From Lentisphaeria bacterium (lineage in GTDB: Bacteria > Verrucomicrobiota > Lentisphaeria > Victivallales > Victivallaceae): 61,094 nt of DNA. Location: positions 1-61,094 of the forward strand of contig JAFTUS010000174.1 in NCBI GenBank assembly GCA_017466125.1, in the 5' to 3' direction. The notes beneath the pieces were generated by a model, which was given only the letters and a program-made list of their open reading frames with translations, did not search any database and was not told the origin of the DNA. Below are positions 55,439 to 61,094 of this stretch, one piece after another; the stretch's first letter is position 1; each line of letters starts with the position of its first letter. Made by a program: the position numbers and the translations under genes.

Positions 55439-55467
55439 AATATAGCATTATTCAAACGGATTTTCAA
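55439..55467 (-). promoter_or_regulatory. Promoter of the SDR-Gfo/Idh/MocA operon
   Basis: On the minus strand, TTGAAA (55462-55467) and TATATT (55439-55444) are separated by exactly 17 bp, placed right after the stop codon of the 1055-aa gene. The two dehydrogenase genes can thus be expressed apart from the upstream genes. Confidence 0.65.
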
Positions 55468-55470
55468 GTA

Positions 55471-58400
55471 TTACGGTTTCAAATCCATGGCTTTTCTGTA
55501 AAGCTCGATGCGTGCCTGATTGGATTTGAAAACATTCTCTTCGCCGCTCAAAATGAACAGCGAATACGCCCGTTTCCCGAGAGCGATCTCTGCCGAACCG
55601 TCCGGACGCATTTTTACCGGCAGAAACGTTCCTTCGGGGAAAAGCATGGCTCCGGTATATTTTTTTCCGTTCAGCGGTAATATCAGGACGGCATCGCTGC
55701 CGGTTTTTTCTGCAAAAACGCCATTTTGGACTTTTTGAAGTGCATCATACCGCTGGGCGGAAACAATCATGCGGTCTTTCCCCTGATAAATACGGACCTC
55801 CAACGGAGCGTTGCTCTGCCATTTTGCTTTTTTGCCGAACTTTTTCAGCAGGTCGGGAAGTTCCTCCCGGCTCTTGACCACATAGAGAGTACCGTTGCCC
55901 ATTTTATGAACTCCGGGAGCAAAGGGCAGTTCAAATTTTTTCTTCTGCCATTGGCGGGTGATGACCTCTTTGAAAGAGTCCAGTGCGATCACGCCCCGTT
56001 TGATTTTGCCTGATTTGACAAGTTCCATAAAACGGTCAAAAAAACATTCCGTGGCGAACGAAGGCGTATAAAGAACTGTATCGGCGGAGAAATCCTCTGC
56101 GGCAACAGCCTCTTCGCCCCGGCTGTCGGGAATAAAACCGCTGCGGAAAAGCATGGAGTCCGCCGAGCCGTCATTATCCAGATGACAACTCCACGGATGC
56201 CACTTCCGGTACCACGGACGGAAGATCCCGCGGCTGGTCAGCGAAACGTAATCGGCGGGCAGTTTCTGAACTTTGTGCTTATCCACCTGTGAGAAACGCC
56301 ACCCGAGAGCATAGGCCAGAATACCCTGATAGCGCAAGCGGGCGCGAGGGATCTTCATCGCTTCTTTCAGGGGGAGTTGTGTGTTGTGCCAGAAATCCCC
56401 CTCAAGGTGGGCGGCTCCTGTTGCCAGAGGCAATTCATAGGCGATGCGTAATGCCGCATCGGAGGTGTAATACGGTACGCCGTTGCCGCCTTGACCGACT
56501 TCGATGACAACGCCGGACTCCGTACCGGGGGCGGTGTTTTTGCAGTAATAGTTGAAACGGCTGTACGCCGCCGTCAGAAAGGAGGGCGAGTGGAAAAACT
56601 CTTCGGTTTTGAAAGTTACGTTTTTCAGACGGGCAAGGTACAGCCAGTCGTTTCCGTTGGCGAGATCTTCACAGTTCGGAATGATTTGAAAAACACCGTT
56701 TTCAGCCTTGGCAAAACCGCCGATACGGTCTGCTGCTTTGAGCCATTCATAGTGGGTAAGCAAATCAAAAAGCAGCAGTTCACGGGTGAAATCTGCACCT
56801 GTCCGGCGTGCTTCTTTTGTCGGGGGCGTGTAATCGGCAAATGTTTTCAAGCCGAACCACTCCGGTTTCGGGGATGCTCCGAGATAACTTGCGGCATAAT
56901 CGGCAAAGAACAGGCGGCGGGAACCTTGTTTGTCGGCAATTTCAATGCCTTTGTCTTTTCCTTGCAGCGACTCTCTGAATGCGGCGACCGTTACCGGGTG
57001 GAAACCGGCTTCTCCGGCTCCCGCCCCCCAGAACCAGACCATATCAATAAAACCGTAACCGGAAAAACCTTTGCGGATACTCCCTCTGGCAAGCCGTTCA
57101 AACGCCCCTGTAACTGCCGGATGCGGCAGGGCGGCGGCGTGCGCTCCGCCAGAGTTGTAAGCATCGTTTTTCTCCCCATGATAACGTCCGTTGGAATCCC
57201 GTTCAAATGCCCCTTGAGTCCGCCAGTATGGTTCATAGCCGCTGCCGAAAGACTGAACCAGTATCGGGATGTTTTTTTGCTGAAAATAGGATATATCCGG
57301 GTATTGATCGGGGCGGGAGCCTACCATCATCAGAGCGAAATTCTGTTGAAAACGCTTCAGATAATTGACGATTTCACATCCCTGCGGCGAAGTCATCTGC
57401 AAGCCGCTGCATCCGAGAAAAAACATCTCTTTGCGGAACGGTGCGCCCTTTGCTGAAACGGGGAGATTTTCGGGTACAAGAATACTGTCTGCGGCAGGCG
57501 TTTGCGGACGGATACCCTGTGTTTCAACGGGGCGTATGGTTATTTTGACCCGGAATTTATCAGCGTAGCCGTCGATGAGCGGACGGAAACGGTATCCCAG
57601 ATATTCTCCGGCTTCCAACTTCAGCGTGATACTTCCTTTCCGAATGGCCGGAACACTACTGGGAGGAATCAGGACTTTTGTCAGTTGTTCCGTCACCCAC
57701 AAGGGGGAGCTGCCCATAAAGAGCAGTTCAAAAAATCCTCCGTCACCGCCTTTTACATTCAAGCCGGGGTTGGAAATTTCCCATAAAAGGAGGTAATTTC
57801 CGCTTTTTTCAATTTTTTTCAGCAGGAGAGCGTTCCCGGCATTTTTCACTTTCGCATCTTTCTCGGCGCGGGCGGTAATAATGAATGTGCCGGGGGCATC
57901 TTCTTTTACGGATACAAAGGGCAGTTCGCCGAAACGGGCCGTGCCGTCTTTGTCTTTGAAGTGCGGGAGCAAACGGGCATTTTCAAGCGAAATACTCTCT
58001 TCCGGCAGAGCAAAACCCTGTATTGGAGGTATGTTTTTCAGGCGGACTTTCACTTTTACCCGGCAGCCGGTGCGGCCGTAATCATCTTTGGCAAGAACCG
58101 TTTTGCGGAAAACGATTTTATCTCCTTTGCGGGCCTGAACTGTGCCGGAGATTTTTATATTCTTGCTGTTGAAATACGGTTTTCTGCTGAGTTTGAGCAG
58201 CGTTTTTCCCCGATGCAGTTCCACGCGGAACTGGGCGTTGACTTCCTTGCCGGGTGAACCGGGTCCGGCAATGTCCGAAACGACCGCTTCATACTCATAA
58301 GTTCCCGGCTGAACCACGTCAAAGACAGCGGCAGGGTCCTGATCTTTTGACGTGTAAAAAATCAAAGTCTGATCGTTTGGAAAGGCAAAATTATGCCGAT

Positions 58401-58638
58401 GAACGGCAGGTTTGCTCCAGACGTTTCCCTGTTCCGGATAGAAGATGATGCGGCCACTGCGGTGATTGATGTCGGCAAAGGGCAATACTTCCCCATCCGT
58501 TCCGTTGCGGGGGAATTTTTGAAAACTCCAGTTCCCGGGCAGAGATTTGAGATCGCTCCAGGCGGAGGTCGGCAAATTCCACTCCCACGCACCGGCAGAG
58601 AGAGAAAGTACCGTGAACAGAAAAAGAAATTTCTTCAT
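55471..58638 (-). CDS. Large secreted protein, probable glycoside hydrolase
   Basis: This 1055-residue protein has a signal peptide (KKFLFLFTVLSLSAGA) and a Trp-rich start. Its N-terminal ~390 residues are beta-rich, with YEYEAVVSDIAGPGS suggesting a carbohydrate-binding domain. The middle (about 410-800) resembles a TIM barrel; possible acids occur in GAGAGEAGF and VVIEVGQGGNG. A C-terminal beta domain follows (with YTGAMLFPEGTFLPVKM). I do not recognise a numbered family. It starts 8 bp after pseudopilin 3 and is probably exported together with it. Confidence 0.6.
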   Translation of the reverse strand: MKKFLFLFTVLSLSAGAWEWNLPTSAWSDLKSLPGNWSFQKFPRNGTDGEVLPFADINHRSGRIIFYPEQGNVWSKPAVHRHNFAFPNDQTLIFYTSKDQDPAAVFDVVQPGTYEYEAVVSDIAGPGSPGKEVNAQFRVELHRGKTLLKLSRKPYFNSKNIKISGTVQARKGDKIVFRKTVLAKDDYGRTGCRVKVKVRLKNIPPIQGFALPEESISLENARLLPHFKDKDGTARFGELPFVSVKEDAPGTFIITARAEKDAKVKNAGNALLLKKIEKSGNYLLLWEISNPGLNVKGGDGGFFELLFMGSSPLWVTEQLTKVLIPPSSVPAIRKGSITLKLEAGEYLGYRFRPLIDGYADKFRVKITIRPVETQGIRPQTPAADSILVPENLPVSAKGAPFRKEMFFLGCSGLQMTSPQGCEIVNYLKRFQQNFALMMVGSRPDQYPDISYFQQKNIPILVQSFGSGYEPYWRTQGAFERDSNGRYHGEKNDAYNSGGAHAAALPHPAVTGAFERLARGSIRKGFSGYGFIDMVWFWGAGAGEAGFHPVTVAAFRESLQGKDKGIEIADKQGSRRLFFADYAASYLGASPKPEWFGLKTFADYTPPTKEARRTGADFTRELLLFDLLTHYEWLKAADRIGGFAKAENGVFQIIPNCEDLANGNDWLYLARLKNVTFKTEEFFHSPSFLTAAYSRFNYYCKNTAPGTESGVVIEVGQGGNGVPYYTSDAALRIAYELPLATGAAHLEGDFWHNTQLPLKEAMKIPRARLRYQGILAYALGWRFSQVDKHKVQKLPADYVSLTSRGIFRPWYRKWHPWSCHLDNDGSADSMLFRSGFIPDSRGEEAVAAEDFSADTVLYTPSFATECFFDRFMELVKSGKIKRGVIALDSFKEVITRQWQKKKFELPFAPGVHKMGNGTLYVVKSREELPDLLKKFGKKAKWQSNAPLEVRIYQGKDRMIVSAQRYDALQKVQNGVFAEKTGSDAVLILPLNGKKYTGAMLFPEGTFLPVKMRPDGSAEIALGKRAYSLFILSGEENVFKSNQARIELYRKAMDLKP

Positions 58639-58646
58639 ATTCCACC

Positions 58647-59486
58647 TCAGTTGATCGTTGCTTTGGTGTCATACCAGACAATGCCGTCGAAAGCGGGCCA
58701 GCCGATCGTAGTGCCGGTGTAGACGGTGATCGTTCCGGAACAGAGCGACCAGACGGCGTGACCATCGGAAAAGAGAACGTTGGCACCTTCGGAGTGACGG
58801 GCTTCGGGAACTTTTTTGTCAACACAGCAGATGAAGCGGGGATAGAGATTGTTTGCAGTATCCAATGCTGCGGAGTCCGCATTCTGGGCGACGGTTGAAG
58901 GACTTTTGATTTTGCCGTAACTCCAGCACTTGCGGCTGTTGGCAGGAATATTCACCTGTACGACCGATGGACCGGTCAATTCGCCCTTGTTGACCGCAGG
59001 ACAACTGTAACGGTAATCTTTTGTAAGCCCGGAAGCCAGCGGTGCGCCATTGATCCACGGAGCAAGACACTTGTACCAGTAACTGCTCATGGAGTCGATG
59101 TAAATGGCGGGCATGACCAGATTATGTTCATCGCCGTATGCCGCATAACCGTAGTAGAGCTGCTTCATATTGTTCATGCAACTTGTCTGCATCGCTTTTG
59201 CACGTGCCTTGTTCAAAGCGGGCAGAAGCATGGCGGCGAGTATTGCAATTATGGCAATTACGACCAAAAGTTCAATAAGGGTAAACGGTGCCGGGAGAGA
59301 AAGGGAAACCTTTTTGGAAAAAGGTTCTCCCTTTCTCCCCCGAACCCCCTCTATCCTTTCCAAAAACTTTCGGGTAATTCCATTTTTTGCATCCGCAAAA
59401 ACTGTAATTGCTTTTTCAGCAAAATCACACAAAAACTGTGCGATGACGACCTGGAGTTCGATCAAAGTAAATTTTTGTTTCATCAT
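58647..59486 (-). CDS. Pseudopilin 3 with a duplicated prepilin leader
   Basis: This 279-residue protein opens [15 protein letters not shown] with a good AAGGAG site upstream, but the hydrophobic helix breaks off. After a 50-residue charged segment (about residues 20-66) a complete second leader appears: [18 protein letters not shown]. Then follow the usual [17 protein letters not shown] and the [12 protein letters not shown] motif. In effect the gene contains an in-frame insertion or fusion that places two leaders in series. The intervening DNA holds a strong palindrome. Whether the peptidase cuts at the first, the second or neither leader is not known. It lies between the regulator and the 1055-aa gene, 9 and 8 bp apart. 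Confidence 0.75.
   Translation of the reverse strand: MMKQKFTLIELQVVIAQFLCDFAEKAITVFADAKNGITRKFLERIEGVRGRKGEPFSKKVSLSLPAPFTLIELLVVIAIIAILAAMLLPALNKARAKAMQTSCMNNMKQLYYGYAAYGDEHNLVMPAIYIDSMSSYWYKCLAPWINGAPLASGLTKDYRYSCPAVNKGELTGPSVVQVNIPANSRKCWSYGKIKSPSTVAQNADSAALDTANNLYPRFICCVDKKVPEARHSEGANVLFSDGHAVWSLCSGTITVYTGTTIGWPAFDGIVWYDTKATIN
59297..59337. repeat. Palindromic element inside the pseudopilin 3 leader region
   Basis: GAGAAAGGGAAACC (59297-59310) faces GGTTCTCCCTTTCTC (59323-59337), with TTTTT-GG-AAAAA between, giving a hairpin of nearly 20 bp with one bulge. It lies within a coding sequence and keeps the reading frame, as miniature inverted-repeat elements sometimes do. Confidence 0.65.
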
Positions 59487-59495
59487 TTTTTCTCC

Positions 59496-60521
59496 TTATA
59501 ATTTTTTTACAGAACTTCCTTCGTAAATAGTAGTACGAATTTCGGTGTGAAAACAATCGATCTCTCCGGCAAAGAGTCTTTCAAGTTGTTTGAGGACGGT
59601 CTCTTCCGGAGACTCCGGATATTGGATGCGGGTCAGCGGCGGATCGATTCCGCCCGGATCGGAACGGTCACAACCGACTACGCTGATGTCTTCCGGGATG
59701 CGGAGGCCGTGTTCCCGCAATGCTTTATAGACACCCGATGCCATAGATGAGGTAGTCATGAAAACGGCAGAAAACTTCCCTTTGTATTCTTCGATGCATC
59801 CCCTTAAATATTCATATCCGCGCAACAGGGAAAATTCGCCCAACGATGTGTGACAATCCAGTTGAATGACTTGCATACCAAGAAGTTCCGCCATGTTGCA
59901 GAACCCTTCTTTTCTCAACCGGATACAACTGTTTTCCGGTTCGGAGTTGAAGAGCAGTACCTGACGGTGTCCCCGGTCATAAAGGTATTTTGCCAGTATA
60001 TTTCCGGAAAATTCATCCATTCCGTTTACGGTATTGATATGGAAATCCCCGGTGCGGCATCCGGTAAGGACGACCGGGATGTTGAAATTCAGCAGCCATT
60101 TCATATATTCCCGGTTCTGCACAGCCGGACGGTTGATACAAACAGCATCGTAACCTGCGACCGCAATTTTGGGGATCGGCGTTTCGGAGGGACTGGAAAC
60201 GGAGTGCAAAATCCATTTTCCGGACTTTTCTGCCGCTTTCCGCAGTTGTTCTTTCCATAAATCCAAAATCGGACTGGGCCAGTCAAGCGCAAGAAAGAGC
60301 AATCGGCGTTTGAAGGAGCTGTTTTTCATCGTGCAGAAAATCCCGATATGGGGGCGGCACTCCACAAACCCCTTCTTTTCCAGAATACGGATCACCTTGA
60401 CTGCGGCGCGCTGATTTACCGAAAAACGGCGCATGATCTCCCGTATGGAATAGAAACGGCTCTGTGGAGCGATGTTTACCAATTCATGATACAAGATATT
60501 GTAAAGTTCATCTGTTTTCAT
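59496..60521 (-). CDS. GntR/LacI-hybrid transcriptional regulator
   Basis: This 341-residue protein joins a GntR-type winged helix (about residues 8-70, with SIREIMRRFSVNQRAAVKVI and KKGFVECRPHIGIF) to a periplasmic-binding-like sensor domain (about 78-335, with VFMTTSSMASGVYKALREHG). This layout is typical of AraR-like sugar regulators. The ATG at 60521 is preferred; a longer reading to 60566 would overlap the promoter and operator. The operator-like palindrome at 60559-60590 suggests self-control. It leads an operon with pseudopilin 3, 9 bp downstream. Confidence 0.85.
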   Translation of the reverse strand: MKTDELYNILYHELVNIAPQSRFYSIREIMRRFSVNQRAAVKVIRILEKKGFVECRPHIGIFCTMKNSSFKRRLLFLALDWPSPILDLWKEQLRKAAEKSGKWILHSVSSPSETPIPKIAVAGYDAVCINRPAVQNREYMKWLLNFNIPVVLTGCRTGDFHINTVNGMDEFSGNILAKYLYDRGHRQVLLFNSEPENSCIRLRKEGFCNMAELLGMQVIQLDCHTSLGEFSLLRGYEYLRGCIEEYKGKFSAVFMTTSSMASGVYKALREHGLRIPEDISVVGCDRSDPGGIDPPLTRIQYPESPEETVLKQLERLFAGEIDCFHTEIRTTIYEGSSVKKL

Positions 60522-60548
60522 CGTACCTGATCCTGTCTGTTTTTCTAT

Positions 60549-60577
60549 ATTATACTCAATGTACACAGTTCAGGCAA
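60549..60577 (-). promoter_or_regulatory. Promoter of the GntR/LacI-hybrid gene
   Basis: On the minus strand, TTGCCT (60572-60577) and TATAAT (60549-60554) are spaced by 17 bp. The -35 lies between the two operator arms. Confidence 0.6.
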
Positions 60578-60590
60578 TGGCTGTGTACAT
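60559..60590. promoter_or_regulatory. Operator-like inverted repeat ATGTACACAG-N12-CTGTGTACAT
   Basis: The perfect 10-base arms are at 60559-60568 and 60581-60590, with centres 22 bp apart, about two helical turns. One arm sits in the promoter spacer and the other just upstream of the -35. Confidence 0.75.
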
Positions 60591-60650
60591 AAAAGATGAG
60601 AAATTTTTCGATCAGGGGTAATTTTGAAGTATTTTCGTGAATTGCAAAAG

Positions 60651-60926
60651 TAAATGCACCATTCAGTCAAGTTTGAGGGTATCAATTTGCTTGTGTGGTG
60701 CATTTAGTCTTGTATGTTATCCCTTGTATTGTTTCTGCAACTTTCCTTTTCCGAGAATGGGCTTTTTACCCGTCGGAGGAAAAGGGAAAAGTTGCAGATG
60801 TGAATTATTGTGCTACGGTATAAAAGGTTGGATTCGGCAGCCAGTCGATGAAAATCGCGGAAGCATCATCTCGTGTTTAGTTTTGATCTTTGGAAGATCG
60901 TTTGTAAGATGGAGGGATGCTTCCGC
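60651..60926 (+). ncRNA. Candidate bridge RNA region with three stem-loops
   Basis: Three structures follow one another. SL1: TAAATGCACC (60651-60660) with GGTGCATTTA (60697-60706), plus inner CAAG/CTTG. SL2: an ~18-bp stem with small bulges (60735-60752 with 60778-60797), an internal loop and a GGG/CCC tip. SL3: GCGGAAGCATC (60857-60867) with GATGCTTCCGC (60916-60926), an asymmetric internal loop of 17 and 16 bases, and a GATCTT-TGG-AAGATC tip hairpin. A stem, two facing single strands and a tip hairpin is the shape of target- and donor-binding loops in IS110 bridge RNAs. Ends of the transcript are not known. Confidence 0.45.
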
Positions 60927-61040
60927 TACCGTGCTTTGTCAGAAGACCGTACAACTATCCAGGTACATAGAAACCGTATCTGCAAAATGGGTCATGACAA
61001 GCCACATTTAACTTACATCTAAGTATGGAGAAAAGCAAGC

Positions 61041-61094
61041 ATGGAAGAGAAAAAAACTATTATTTGGGCAGGATTTGATGTTGGGATAGAAACA
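61041..61094 (+). CDS. IS110-family transposase, N-terminal fragment
   Basis: Eighteen codons are visible: MEEKKTIIWAGFDVGIET. The pattern IWAGFDVG-x-E-T matches the opening of IS110 transposases (commonly G-[IF]-D-V-[GAS]-K-x-[TH]), where the Asp is the first acid of the DEDD RuvC-like active site. GGAG lies 10 bases upstream. The gene is cut by the window end, so its integrity is unknown. The call depends on a short motif and on the structured upstream region. Confidence 0.6.
   Translation, partial: MEEKKTIIWAGFDVGIET

Larger units (their letters stand above)
60600..61094 (+). mobile_element. IS110-family element, left part (runs off the window)
   Basis: The region between the operator and the window end contains a ~400-bp structured non-coding stretch followed by the first codons of a DEDD transposase. 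IS110-family elements have exactly this order: a long non-coding left end that encodes a bridge RNA, then the transposase gene. They lack terminal inverted repeats, so the left boundary cannot be fixed from this window; 60600 is only a guess. Confidence 0.55.

Noticed and set aside
60637..61011. 124-codon open frame upstream of the transposase start
   Set aside because: It overlaps the three stem-loops, has no convincing start site and shows no family resemblance. The structure is better explained as RNA.

Overview
The window looks like a chromosomal segment of a Lentisphaerota bacterium (Victivallis-like, PVC superphylum). This rests on marker architecture, not on a search. There are three pseudopilins with the leader [16 protein letters not shown] and an H-X9-DG motif, a very long GreA (700 aa), a glutaminyl-tRNA synthetase, many large secreted glycoside hydrolases without SusC/D partners, a large SSS symporter and LacI-type regulators. 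No rRNA or tRNA gene was seen. Most genes are on the plus strand, moderately GC-rich, tightly packed, with clear Shine-Dalgarno sites.

Layout. (1) 1-3982: a divergent AraC-type regulator and three tandem QueG-like iron-sulfur proteins. (2) 3983-4763: a gene-free block of modular repeats, then the greA promoter. (3) 4764-17910: housekeeping genes: long greA, a metallophosphoesterase, topA (with a Z-DNA-prone leader and an unusual C-terminus), trmO, asd, ligA (internally mosaic in base composition), a zinc-ribbon membrane protein, glnS and a YihY/BrkB membrane protein. (4) 17888-33886: carbohydrate region I: a DUF5060-like glycosidase, a secreted unknown, a LacI regulator, then pseudopilin 1, a 1108-aa clan GH-A-like enzyme, an SSS symporter, a GH42-like enzyme and an intracellular GH5-like enzyme. 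(5) 33887-53566: carbohydrate region II: repeats, pseudopilin 2, repeats, then SGNH esterases, a tri-modular esterase-esterase-glycosidase, LamG-like proteins, a five-blade propeller glycosidase, a sugar isomerase-like TIM barrel, two tandem beta-helix proteins, an N-terminally extended LacI regulator and a GH38 alpha-mannosidase. (6) 53636-60521, minus strand: carbohydrate region III: a GntR/LacI-hybrid regulator, pseudopilin 3 (double leader), a 1055-aa secreted protein, an SDR and a Gfo/Idh/MocA dehydrogenase. (7) 60600-61094: the start of an IS110-family transposase preceded by a strongly structured non-coding region that may encode a bridge RNA; the element runs off the window.

How the parts may work together (inference): each carbohydrate region pairs a transcriptional regulator, one H-X9-DG pseudopilin and large exported glycosidases or esterases, followed by an importer or intracellular glycosidases and sugar-converting enzymes. 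This resembles a polysaccharide utilisation locus in which pseudopilin-based export or capture replaces the SusCD system of Bacteroidota. The acetylesterase, beta-helix, galactosidase-like and mannosidase families suggest a complex acetylated plant or host glycan, but the substrate cannot be read from the sequence.
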